NCBI GenBank assembly: GCA_013400155.1
Contig: VXBM01000568.1
Span: 117,759-181,758 of the forward strand
Length of the DNA stretch: 64,000 nt
Source of the DNA: Helopsaltes ochotensis
Lineage: Eukaryota > Chordata > Aves > Passeriformes > Locustellidae
Direction of reading: 5' to 3'
The notes under the pieces are model-generated. The model had not been told where the DNA came from. It ran no database searches and saw only the letters and a program-made list of their open reading frames with translations. The position numbers were made by a program, and so were the translations under genes. Positions 13,255-26,013 of this stretch are shown one piece after another; the first letter of the stretch is position 1; the number at the start of each line of letters is the position of its first letter.

Positions 13255-16200
13255 AGCTCTCTTATTGAAACATTTCTAACAACCAAGGACAATGAAGTAA
13301 GCATCTAGTAGAACAAGTCTGTAAAAATAATCATTGTTACAGAACAAGCTCCCAAAAACTCAGTAGATCTAGAAAAAAAAAAAAAACACTTATAAATGAG
13401 TCATCAGTTCTCATAAAAAGCTTAAACTACAGTTGTGGTCATTCATAAAAATGTTCTAAGACCAATGGGGTATGTTTCAACTTAAAGCAGTAACATTTTT
13501 CTAACTAGTGAAGGCTGGCAAGATCAACTTTAACCTACTTTTTCAGATTTTTCAGTGCCTTTCTTCCTGTATTTCCTAAAACATTTAGATTTAGTCTATT
13601 AAGAGCACAAGTTAGCAAATAAAATAAATCAGAATTTGTGCCAATGATCCAGAGACACTTAGGTGTTACACCCATGAAAGAAGCAGAGGTTCTCAAAGTA
13701 GATACATCTCTTTTTGTACCAGAAAACTATTTTTATTTCCTTACTCAGAGGAGACTAACTTATATCTAAATTACAGATCTTGTGAGCTGAAGTCCAGTGC
13801 TGTAACTCTGATAGTGCCTGAAACACAGTAAAATTTCTCTTACTCAGAAAAGTAACAAGAGACAGTGCTGTAGTGTTCTGAGCACAGCACAGTTCAAGGC
13901 AGAGCCCACATGTAAACACTGTTATTAATGTAATCATTTTAACCCCTGAAATTAGTGAGTCATTAGATCTACAGTGAGGATCCTGAGAACTCTTTATTTC
14001 TCTGACTTATATGCTGCAAAAAACTTTGGTCTGGAAGTGGTTTTCATTCTCATTAGCAGAAACTCACTACCAGAGCAGTATAACAGTATTACTTTTAAAA
14101 AGTCACTTCCACAGGTATTGGTGCAGAAAACTGGTTTTTAATTTTGGGAGCTTCATTAATTTAAAATTTGTTTTGTTTCTTTTTACAGTTAACAAACTGA
14201 AATAAGTCTATTTCAGTGGTGTAGAGTTAGAGTGTTAAGGCAGTCAGTATTCTAAATGCTGGACCATACCTCCTAGATATACACGTGAAGGTAGCATAAA
14301 ATCCTTCATTGATTCAAAAAAATCTGATTTTTTAATAGACATCTTCCACAGATAAGTGGTATAATCTATACATTCTTGGAAAGACACTAAGACTCTGTGC
14401 TGGTATTAGGGTGAGTGCAGAAATGTCTTTGTGAAACCAATTACTATGAACCAATGTGTGGTTATTTTTTGGAAAGCTGAAGCAAGTTGAATTTCTTTAA
14501 AAACCTTTTATTTAATATTTTGTCAAAAAGCTTCGGTCAAACTCTACTGTATTATTTAAATCAAAATGTATTCAAACTCCCTTATGTTTATTTAGAACCA
14601 AATGGATCTCCTAGATCTATTCCTATGCCATCAGCTTATCTCTTTCTAATTATGGCTGCATTATTTTCTTCTCTCTCATTCTGTAATGTATTTAGCCATG
14701 CAACACCATTTAGAAGCAAAAAATGTAATTGTTCTCATTTTGCAGAGGAGAAACCTGGATCATGAGCTCTGAAGTTCATATGGGACCCTATTGACTCATC
14801 ACATGCAGCTACAACAGGTCCACCCTGCAGAGATGACAGCAGTAAGTTAATGGTCCCGTAGTGATGAGAGTACACTAATAATGTGCCAATACAAACATGA
14901 TTCTTCAACAGAAAGTATGGAATATTAGCACAACACCTGGCAGGGAAATCTGACTGTTGCACTGAATTCATGGAATGTGTTCTTTCACCACTTTTCAGTT
15001 CTATTGAAACAAAAAATATTTTGGATGCGTTACTTGCTCTGTTTACAAAGCAAATTTTCAGAAGTTCAAGCCATGGAACTCCAGACTCTCTGATGGCAAG
15101 TCTTATCTCACATTCTGCCATAGGATTCAAACTATCCTGACAGCTACAACTAAACGTTGTCAAAATAACATTCACTTGAAAATATAAGAAATAACCATGG
15201 ACACATAAAAAGTCAGTACCCAAGGGAGTGTCATAGCTTAATACTATAAATATGTTGCAGAGAGCTGGGTAGTCAGAAGTAAAAAAGAGGTGAAAATTCA
15301 AGACATTTCTAATCTTCACAGGAGGCCACTATGCTTTGGAGAGTTTTGGGTTTTTTCTCACTTCCACAGCATACTGGAACTCCAGGGTGTTGAGACATCA
15401 TGAGGTAGACACAGAGACCTCCTAAATTTAATAACTCAATCCATTTAAGAAAGTTTCAACCATGTTTTTTTAACACATTAGATGTTGTAATAATATCAAC
15501 TTTTAGACAATGATGCACAAAATAGCTTTCATTTTAATTCAATAGTAATTTCATAATTTCCAACTAGGTTGCGATAAATTTGTATGAACAATTAGATAAA
15601 TTATTTTACAGACCTATTTTTCATGATCTATTGAGCTAAAATAATACTTATACAATATAATAATATTTATCTCTTTAAAAGTGGTTAATCTGAGCATTTA
15701 AAAATGTGCATATTAGCCTCTGACACTGAGAAAATAAATTAACTGAAAAATCAAGACATGATCTAAAGACATTTAAATGAAAGGTGGAATAAGGTTTTTT
15801 TATTAATCTATAATACTTCTGAAGCTTAGAAAATGTGAAGCATATATGAGAATATATATATATATGAATGTTAGTACTTATAAGAACCACCAGCAAAGTC
15901 TGTATTTGGACCCTTGGAAGCTTTGAATGTGCTCCAACTTTACTCTTTCAGTGCCTGAGGAAGACAGAGACTGTCTCCTAGTGAGCGGCGGGGGCTCGGT
16001 GCTGTAGGCAGTGGCGCAGGGCAGCAGTTCTGGCAGCAGCACTCATGCATGGCAGGCTGAACGTCAGAGTTTGCTCAGACAAACTTCCCAGCTTGTGCTC
16101 ATGGGGCCACATCTGAAGGCAGACTGGTACTAGAAATCTGGTGAAGAGTTCATCAAGCATCCATCCAGGAATCTGAGCACAGATCATAATGTTGCACACT

Positions 16201-19200
16201 GACAGATGAAAAGCAACAGCCTGCCCTAAGGCCTTGGACGTGGATGTTCATTAAGCATCCAACCCTGAGGTGACAGGCTTGGCTAATTCACAAGGGGACT
16301 GAACTCTCGGCTCGGCTCAGAGCAGAAGGAAGATCCTTCCCCTTCCTACTGAAGTGCTCCTAAAGAACACATATGATGTCCTGGGGCTGGAAGGACAAGA
16401 CTCTACATAAAGTGATCAAGACCAAGAAAAGGACAATGGTACAAAGTTGGTAAAATCAATCATCCATGTTGAACAATACCACAAAACACACCTCAGAAAG
16501 ATATTGAAGGTGTAAGGAGCACAAGGAGCGTTCTCCTTCCAGTTGAAGGACAGTGTAGAACATCTTTGAGAATTGTAGAAATCTTCACTGAGAAAAACCT
16601 CTCATGAAAGATGAAAATAACTGATGAAAAGTTCTACTTGCTATGGAACTGACCTTTGAGTGGTGGAGACAGATCACTGCAGAGGCTGGCAGAAAGAACA
16701 GAGCCACCAATCCACAGGGTGTCCAGAGCATTCAGAGAGTCTGTCTGTAATGGCCTGAGTTGGCATGTGCCACACGATCCTTTCAAGCAACAATTCATCC
16801 AAATGAGAAGAAAAATAGTTGGGCCACATTACAGGTGCTTGAAAGGACCATAAATGCTGAATTTGTGCAACTGTGGTAGGCAAACAGTGGGAAGGGAAAG
16901 CCTTCTGACCATCCATTTTCCATGCATATTTGGCCATTGCTAGTTTCAAATCTTTACAATAATTGTACTCTCACTGGAATATAAATAAAGAATATCACAC
17001 TCTCCCTGCCCTGCTTCATCTCATGAATAATGCATCTCATCCCCTAAAGACACACATAGCAAAAAATACAATTTGTTTCAAGAAAAGCAAAATGTATATA
17101 TCCTAGCTAGACCAGCTGAGTGGTAAGTCAGAATACCCTATCCTGCAGAGTAGGATCATTGCCTGTGCTGTTGTCAAGGTGAGGATGTTTTCAGTCTGAG
17201 GATGGGTGTGAGATGTATGGAGATAAATGGAGAAATTCTTGCTGTCTGCACCCCACCTAAGAAAGGAGAGTTCCAGGAAAAAAACCCTAAAGTTAAGGAT
17301 CCTAGTACCCTGAAAATCCCCTCTCTCCCTTTCTGCGAAAGGGACAAACTATCGTCCTGGCAGAGCTATCTTGGGATCGAGGAGCTGGGGTTTCCCACTC
17401 AAATACATCTGTCTGACATTCAAGCCAGTTCCTAAGACCAGGCATTGAACAGGTGACTGGTTCCAAGCTACACGGTCCGTCATTCTGTACTCATCCAAAA
17501 AGCCCATTTGGTTCCACTGGCAATTCTGTCTACATACACAGATGAGGTCAGTCCTAAAAGCAATAAATACCCAGGCAGCCACAGTGTTCTCTGAATCCCT
17601 TTGGCATTCACTTTAGATGCATCCAGATGACTTAGCAACTTTTCAAGTAGTAGCCAGAAACTAGCTGTTTGGCTAACATGCTAATAGCCATCTTGAAGTG
17701 ATCTTTACTTGTTTCCATGGTGAAATGCCACTGAAGAAAAGGTGTACTGACAAGAATAAATATGCAAATTGTTTACTTTTCAGTCCATGCATGTCATTTT
17801 GCATATTCTTTCATTCTAGCAATTAAAAGTCTGTGTTGTCTCTATGTAGTCATCGGGCTGAGTGGAAAGGTAAACACTGGAAGTTTTTATTCTTCTGGTA
17901 GCTGACAGCTTCTCTCCTTGGAGAATAAAAAATTGTCTATTTTTAGTCTTGTCAAAAAACAATAGAGGTTGCATTAGTCACAGAGAATATGGAAATCTGC
18001 CAGAAGAAGAATATTAGCTGTACCCCTGTAGAAACCTAATAAAAATGTCTATTGGTCTTTTGGAAATGACCCTTAACTACCACCTAAAGCATAATGAAAT
18101 TGGCAAAACACAAAAAGCAAAGTCTCACTTTGCTTAGCAGCTTTCAAATGACCCAAAAACCTCATTAAAAGGGATCAGCAGTGGCAAATGTAGACTCTGC
18201 CAAAATTCTTTGGCAACATGTCCCAAAAAACTGAAAGAGAACAGGTTTACATAGAAGCAACAAGCTTGCCTGTAAGGTTAGCTGCTGTCAACATCTCTCA
18301 CACTACAGACAGAAAAATCCCTTTTGACTTGTTTTCTTACTGAGTTGTTCTCATGAGTTTATTTCATCCACAGTCCACAGGAGCAGATAGTGCTGCTCTT
18401 TTACTCAGATAAAATCCAGATGAAGCTAAGGAAGGGGGCTGCTGCTGAAGAAAGGAGGACAGCAGGACACCAGAAGGGAGGACAGCCCTGGACTTTCTGG
18501 AGCAACTGTTTTATGTTAATAGTAAGGAAATCTTTTTTTAAAGAACAGTGTTGCAAAGCATTTAGTATTTTATTGTGCACATTCATGTTCATAAACTATA
18601 ATAAAGGATATATGTTGCACTGAATTTAAGAAAATCAAACTAAAAATTTATGGAACTCAGCTCTCCCTCCTTGCTAACTGTCTATGAGGAAGCAGAATCA
18701 AGATTTCACCTTTGATTACCTTCTAAAAAATATGCTCCAGATCGAGTGCAGACTATGAGTTTGTAGACAACTTATTTATGTTATGAAAGAGGAAAAAAAA
18801 ACTGTTCCTCTCTGATCTTAAAATCTGTTAGCTTTTTTAAAAAAAAATTGAGTGTTCTACTGTCAAGTTATGAGTAAAAAATCCTCCCTCTTTCTTCACA
18901 GAAAAATCACAAATAATGTCATGTGCAATTGGCCTCCATGCCCTTGCATGTGAAAAAAGAAGAGAGCACTACACATGCTTAGTCATTCTGAGGCAACAGG
19001 GTGAAGAAGGAGAGAACATTTGCACTGGTGAGGTTTCTGATGAGTCTGCAGTGTTGATTCATCTTTAGACAGTCTGAGGCCTCCATTGTGCTATTGAAAC
19101 TCACAGGAATACTACCAAGACTATGGTTCTTAGCACTGAACCATCAGATTATAACAAAGCAACCTGTTTTTCCCTGAAACTGTGTTTGTAGAGATCTTTA

Positions 19201-22200
19201 TTCAGTGTGTGTCTTGCACTGTTTGTGGACCATAATTTTAATGAGCCACATGCAGAGCTCTTCTAAGAGCCAGCTTTGCAAAGAGAAATGTCACACTGAC
19301 AAAGTCCTTGTTTGGCACTGTTTTATTGATTTGTGAACAAGTCTACCTTGATTTCACTCCATACATTTCCTTCTTCCTACAGTATAGAGCTGGTAAGTTG
19401 TGCCCCACCCCCCAAAATTCAACTTCACCATTATTCTTTCTCACTCACCCTCCCTGTTTTCCTTCATGCTGAGACAGAAAAACAGCCTTAAAAATCTGTC
19501 GACCTATGTAATTCAAAGACAACACTGGAGTTTGAGTGTTTTGTCCTTGCTTAAGACTGAAGTTACAAAACACAAAATATTTAGTTAGAAAATTACATCT
19601 GAGGTCAGCCAAAAGGTAATGGAAAAGTCTTTCTGAGCAAAAATAATAAAAAAACCCAGCAAACCATTCCTCTTAGACATTGACTACTCTAGAGACAAAA
19701 GAGGGATGCTATGCACCTTAGCATTTTCACTGTTTGTGTTTATCTTTATATATCTTATGGTCCTATGTAGCTAAATATGGGGCAGTATGGTGTTTAAAAA
19801 TAACTGTGACACGCAAAGTGCCTTTCTGTATTTCATAGATGGCAAAATCCATACTCTCCACATGACTAAAAGCAGCAGGACTGAGGAACAGAGACCAGGA
19901 TGGGCACAGAAGGAGGAGAAGCTGACATGGGTCAGTGTATGTGCTGTGGCTTGGGTGACTAATCCAGCACAGTCAGGAGTTCAGGCATTGGCTATGCCTC
20001 CCAAACTCAGCTTCTCGGTGGTCTTCTCAGGGTACAATAAATCCACATGACATCTCTGTGCTGTGTAGACCATAAAAACAGAAAAGATTAAGAGTCATGT
20101 TCTCATTACAGAGGTGGTCTTTGTGGAAACCTTAAGATGTGACCAAAGCACAGGGATAAAATCATCCGCTCATGAGCATTACACGCCTAATTAAAAAAAG
20201 AAAAAGAAGACAGCATAAAATTGATTTCACTCCAGATTCTATCTTAACTTTGCAAAAATATTCTGGTATTATTCTAGCTTTCTTGTTCCCCTGAACTTCC
20301 TGCTCAGACTGGAAATGGAAGGGCCAGACAGTTCTTCTCAAGGGATTTTCAGAGCAATTCTGAAGACAAGAACATTCATGTTTTCTAACTTGGTGCTGAC
20401 ATTCAACTATAAATCATAGATCATCAGTGATTCTTACAGTGAGATGTACTGGGCAAAAAGAATCAAAGGCATCAAAGGCAAAAGGGTCTTTGTAATCAAC
20501 AGAGGGAAAATTGGAATCAGGAGGCCTGCTTAAGATTTGCATGAGAAATTTCACAAACTTCCATTATTCTTTTGAACAGGAACATTTGTTATTAGGAGTG
20601 GCTTATTTTACCATTAATAAAATAAGTGAAACTCAAAAATGTGTGAATGAGCCCAGGGGAAACTTAGAGAGCAAATTTACCAAAATATAACTTGATTCTT
20701 TTTCTCTCTGCTTTATTTTTGTCTTTTAGAAGATTTAACTGCTATTTTATCTGTATTGAATATACTTTTGGTTCAGAACATAATTATGGCAGTATTTTTA
20801 AGACATATTCAAGAGGTTTTTTTGGTTCATAACCTTTCTCTAAGGAATGGTGAAAAGTGTCAAAGAAAAGTAAGTTTACTTCATATCAAGAAGGCCCTCA
20901 TAGCACACCAGAAAACTGTGGTTTGCACACCCCAAAAGTTTAAAATCCTGTTAGGTAAGCAAAAAAAAGAAAGGATTTATAAATGCTTACTCAATTATTA
21001 AGTTGCTCAGATCAGCTCATTACCAGTTAATTATTAAATATACATTACAGTCATTCTTTAGATGAGATATTTGGGAAGCAGATGGCTCCTATCAACAGAG
21101 TTAAAAATAAATAAGACTGTCTTCAGGAACATCTGGTGCTGGTGACTGTCAGAAACTATGCCAAGCTTAAAAATTCAAATAAATCCATGGAGTTTGAGGT
21201 CTTTTTATTCCTATGTTTATGACCAAAAGGACCAAAGGAAAGATCTAACTACGAAATTTGATTTGGAATCAGATGTCAAACTCTTTCTTCAAGGTATTTG
21301 CCCAGGTTGAGACCAAAGCATTTTTTTCCCTTGGCTTTTACCTACCACAGCTAAACACTGAAGCACCGGTAAATCTGTTACTTCATATTGTGTCTTGTGA
21401 CTGAAATTCAAATGAGTAATTTTGGGATTTTATTCTATTACCTTTTAGCAGCTGCACTTCACAAAAGCTGTTTAATTTCCCAGGTGAGCGTTACAGGAGT
21501 TACATGAAATTCAGTAAACCTTTTGACCATGTCTCTCACTGTAACTTCATCAAACTTTTTTGGTGGGAAAGGAGTAGTATTATTTATCTTGTTGATATTT
21601 GGATTAGTTATTGATATTGGATTAGTCTCTAATTTGTTTTCTTGTAAGGGAGTAAAAACACTGTCAAAATGAAATTTAAGTGTTTCTGTGTTGTCTTATT
21701 CTTTTATCTATATTTCCAATAGGACTGTTGAATTTCACCCTAAACTATATCAGCTCGACCACCCATGGGTATAATCCTCTCTTTCCAAAGAGTATGTCCA
21801 ATTTAACCACTGATTGTCCTGTTGAATCAGAGTCTCCACTTTAAAGGTTTATTTTCAAAGAAAACAGAATGGCAGCAGAGCTAGAGTTTTGTGTGTGTTT
21901 GTGTGTGCATGTGGTGTATGGGGTTGTGAAATCCTCCTCAGGGTCCATCTGGAAATGTTCTTGCACTGAAATATCAGTTAGACAAACGAATTCCAACATG
22001 ATGCTGCATATATAGGAGACAAGTCTTCCAGGAAAGAAGAAACTGGAGCACTAATGAGGACGTATTTTCCCAATTCCTATTATGACTTTTCCAAAGATCC
22101 ACATTCAATATATAACTGGTCAAAAGTGAGCTCATCTTACCCAACCAAAAAAACTTTGGACAGCCTCTTGTTGTTTCTCATTTGTCCTGTGTCAGCTTAG

Positions 22201-23929
22201 CGGGTCTGAACAGCCTCTACATTTTTTGTCTCCACCTCGTCCTGAGTTCAGGGTACTAACCAAGATAACTTGGGCTTTGTCCATCCTACCCAGGCATCCA
22301 GGTGTGATGGGAGGGTGGGAGATGTGACGTGCAGGCACAGCCCCTGGTTGGTGCTGTACTGGGGTGACTCTGTGACTGCCTCTCTTGTCACTGCTGGAAA
22401 CTGCACAAGAGTCCAGGTGTCTTCTCTGCCACCTGCTCCACAACCACAGACCACACAGAATATTAAAGAAAGCCATCCTAGACTTTCAGGTTCAGCTTTT
22501 GTCTTTGTTTGGTGTGGTCTGCCAATGTGAAGTGCAAGCCCAAACAGAGGGGTTTGCAGCTGTTCTGGTTTTTTTTTACATGCTCCCTCACTGACACAGG
22601 AACTGTGCTGACAGCACACGTGAAAGCTGCCACACTGCGCAGTGCTGTCCACCAAGTCCTCTCCTTGCTGTGCCCTGTAACATCCCTTACTGTGTGTTTT
22701 TTAGAGCTTTGGTTTTTGCAGTCAGACAATTCATGAGGTCTCATGCAGCTCTGCTGGAAAGTAAAGGAAGGGATTGGAAGTTCCATCAGTTTCAATTTGA
22801 AGCATTTAGTTTGACTACTTTTTTTCTTTTTCCCTCAGCAGAGTGTGCCTCAGGCCTGAGCTTTGGTGGTCTGGTGATTAACACTGTTGTCTAGAGTTTC
22901 ATGATACTGGGATTCCTTTTTCTGCTTTACCACAGATTTCCTGTGTCCTTGAGAAAGTCACTTAATCTACTATTCCCTCAATACCGCAGAGAAAACGATG
23001 CTGTTCTTCCTGAGCAAGGGCGCTGGGAGGACAATTCTGCTCCCTCTCAGAGGAGAGTGTATGGTACTGTGGTATTCAGATAGGCAGAAAAATGGAACCT
23101 TTTAAACTCAGTGATAAAGTTAGGTCATTCATTGTAACAGAAAGTCATCTGTAAAGGACAGAATGGACCATTTTGTCTGCTCATGGAGGAGATGAAATGA
23201 TAATAGAATTCATTTGCATGTAGATTTATTTTCATGTTAGCTTTTTATGTAAAAGCCATTATAAGTCCTGAGTATTTCCTTCAATGAATCTCTAATAAAA
23301 ATACAACATAGTTGCAACGGTATGCGTGCAATTATCTGTGGAAATTTAAAACAAATCTGTAAGTACCCTTCAGCCATTAACTCAATTACTTCAGTTGTGA
23401 AAGTGGTTTTTAAGGCAGCTTTGCCTCACTCTGCGTCATCATAATCTGTCATGTTTTGTACCTAAAAAGTATCCTGGCACTTGAGAAAGATTAGAGGTAG
23501 CAGGACACACAAGTTCTGGCCTGACACCCTTTGAAAATTACATTCCTGTCTCCTCAGATTCTGCTGATTACTGGCAGTTTCACTTAAATAAATAAATAAA
23601 AAATTCCTACTCAGACCCCTGATTTTAACGCATCAGATCTTTAGACAAACAAATAAAGCAAAATTGACTTGGAATTTATTTTCAAGAAGAGCTGTTGAAT
23701 TTTCAGAATTAGAGACTGAAGTGACTTAAAAGTTGGAAGGTTTTGACCAAGAACTTTATCAAACTCCAAGGAACTTTGAATGAAGCAAAATTATATCAAT
23801 GGCATGTTGCAGATGGTTGGTCTGCAGCCTACTGTTTTCTAAAGCTGAATATTGGCAAAGTGTGCAACAGATAATGACCGAACATTCCAATTAGCAAACA
23901 CTCAGCTGACCCCAAACTGCAGGGAGCAG
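13255..23929. other. Intronic stretch, largely unassigned
   Basis: No known gene or mobile element was recognised. A 194-codon minus frame lies at 14735-15319. The stretch 15900-17600 is richer in G+C and has several overlapping frames on both strands, as does 22200-22900. None shows a domain I can name. A short AT microsatellite lies at 15851-15866. Confidence 0.5.
15851..15866. repeat. AT dinucleotide microsatellite
   Basis: About seven AT units in a row, flanked by AT-rich sequence. Confidence 0.85.
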
Positions 23930-24335
23930 TCGGTGTGCGAGAGGGCAGGGCTGCTGCTCAGAGTGACTCCAGCAGGTCAGGGAAATGGGCTGACAGAAAC
24001 CTGACTAAGTGCAGCATGGGTGGGCACAAGCTCATTCACCCTGAGGGGACAGCCCCGGGCATCAGTGCAGGCTGGGGACAAGTGGTCCTGGAGCTGCTCT
24101 GCAGAGGAGGCCCTGGGGATCCCGGAGGAGCCCCATGAGAGGCTGTCCTTGCAGTAGTGAAGGCCAGCCACAAACACAATAAAGGATCTCAGTTTGTAGG
24201 CTGAGAGGCTTCCTCCCGGCTTGACGCTTTGCTGAAAACAGCCCTCAACTATTTAAAACTCGCAAGACCATACCTCATCCCTGTTTAGGTTCCCCAATAC
24301 AAGAAAACCTAGACAGACTAGAGTGAAACTAGAAT
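23930..24335 (+). mobile_element. CR1 LINE fragment, C-terminal ORF2 part
   Basis: The plus strand shows successive CR1 ORF2 landmarks downstream of the reverse transcriptase catalytic core: GGGCAGGGCTGCTGCTCAGA, AATGGGCTGACAGAAACCT, CATCAGTGCAGGCTGGGGA, GCTCTGCAGAGGAGGCC then CTGGGGATCC. It continues with GTAGTGAAGGCCAGC, AGACCATACCTC and CCCCAATACAAGA. Frameshifts and stops break the frame, so it is a dead fragment. It has neither the catalytic core nor the 3' tail. It lies about 360 bases from a second CR1 in the opposite orientation. Confidence 0.85.
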
Positions 24336-24693
24336 TGTTTTCCAGAAGACTCATGGTAGCAGAAAAAGGACTATGTAATATGGACATCTACATAAAGTAA
24401 TTGAAATGCTTATAGTAATCTAACTTTGAATTCAAGATGTCTTCGAAGTTGTAATCTAAATTTTTCCTGTTTCAACACTTTAGCCACATACTCCATTTTG
24501 GATCCATATTTCATGATACAATTTCTAAAACATCTTTAGGTGCCCATTAAATATTCTACAACATATATTCACATATGTTTTGGAATGAAAGGAGATGAGA
24601 AATAAAAGGAATACTCAACAAAGCAACAACAACAACAAAAATATGCAGAGAGAAAAAATCCACTAAGATATTGCTTTCTTGGATAAATCTATA
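24336..24693. other. Spacer between two opposed CR1 fragments
   Basis: AT-rich unique sequence with a short CAA repeat near 24624-24640. No gene was seen. Confidence 0.6.
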
Positions 24694-25985
24694 TTTCACA
24701 GAATCACAGAATTTTCTAGGTTGGAAGACACCTTCAAGATCATCAAGTCCAACCCATGCTCCAACACCCCAACTAGACCATGGCACCTAGTGCTGCATCC
24801 AGTCTTTTTTTAAATACATCCAGGGGTGGTGACTCCACCACTTCCCCGGGCAGGCCATTCCAGTACTTAATCAGTCTTTCTGTGAAGAACTTTTTCCTAA
24901 GATCTAATCTATACTTCCCTTGACGCAGCTTGAGACTGTGTCCTCTCGTTCTGTCAGTTGCTGCCTGGAGAAAGAGATCAAACCCAGCTGACTACAACCA
25001 CCCTTCAGGAAGTCGTAGAGAGTGATAAGTTCTCCCGAGTCTCCTTTTCTCCAGACTAAACAACCCCCAGCTCCCTCAGCCATTCCTCACAGGGTTTGTG
25101 TTCCAAGCCCCTCACCAGCCTCGTTGCCCTCCTTTGGATGTGCTCAAGCATCTCAACGTCCTTCCTGAACTGAGGGGCCCAGAGCTGGACACAGCACTCA
25201 AAGTGTGGCCTCACCAGTGCCAAGTACAGGGAAGAATGACCTCCCTGCTCCTGCTGGCCACACTATTCCTGATCCAGGCCAGGATGCCATTGGCATTCTT
25301 GGCCACCAGGGCACACTGCTGGCTCATGTTCAGTTGCTGTCGACCAGAACTCTCAGGTCCGTTTCTGCCTGGGCACTGTTCAGCCACACCGTCCCCAGCC
25401 TATAATGTTGCAGGGGGTTATTGTGGCCAAAGTGAACGACTCAGCACTTGGATTTGTTCAACTTCATCCTATTGGACTCTGCCCATCCATCCAACCGATC
25501 CAGGTCTCTCTGCAGAGCCCTCCGTCCTTCCAACAGATCAACACATGCTCCCAGCTTAGTGTCATCTGCAAACTTGCTAATGAAAGATTCAATACCGTCA
25601 TCCATGTCATCAACAAAAATACTGAACAGAGCTGGCCCCAGCACAGACCCCTGAGGAACACCACTGGTGACTGGCCGCCAGCTGGATGCAACACCGTTGA
25701 CCACCACTCTCTGGGCCCAGACATCCAGCCAGTTCCTAACGCAGCAAAGAGTATTCCTGTCCAAACCACGGGCTGCCAGCTTATCTAGGTGTATGTTGTG
25801 GGAGACAGTGTCAAAGGCCTTGCTGAAATCCAAATAAACAACATCCACAGCCTTCTCTGCATCCACCAGTCTGGTCACATGGTCATAAAAGGAGATCAGG
25901 TTGGTCGAACATGACCTACCCCTCCTAAACCCATGCTGGCTGGGTTTGATACCCTGACCATCCATATTTCTTCTCCAGAGCCCTT
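24694..25985 (-). mobile_element. CR1 LINE, 5'-truncated, with 3' end
   Basis: The left edge CACAGAATCACAGAAT is the reverse complement of the octamer repeat that ends CR1 elements. GGTTGGAAGACACCTTCAAG and CATCAAGTCCAACCCATGC follow. The rest is the reverse complement of the distal half of ORF2, including the reverse transcriptase region. The element is about 1.3 kb, truncated at its 5' side near 25985, and is the longest mobile element in the window. The relatively clear frame suggests a fairly young copy. Confidence 0.95.
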
Positions 25986-26013
25986 CTTGAAAATGAAACA
26001 AAACACTTTGCAA
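25441..26013 (-). pseudogene. CR1 reverse transcriptase fragment
   Basis: A 190-codon open frame covers the catalytic part of the CR1 ORF2 reverse transcriptase, the enzyme that copies LINE RNA into DNA at the target site. Visible motifs are SQHGF (residues 25-29), YLDFSKAFD (60-68, first catalytic Asp region), SGVPQGSVLGP (117-127) and FADD (148-151, catalytic Asp pair). The first 10-15 residues probably read from flanking DNA. The frame is stopped by TGA after NKSKC; homology continues in the same frame beyond it (VVHFGHNN), so this is a premature stop, possibly from CpG decay of an Arg codon. The endonuclease domain is absent, so the copy cannot move by itself. Confidence 0.92.

Noticed and set aside
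25098..25788. Plus-strand frames of 153 and 127 codons
   Set aside because: They are antisense to a minus-oriented CR1 element, whose minus frame has the true reverse transcriptase motifs.
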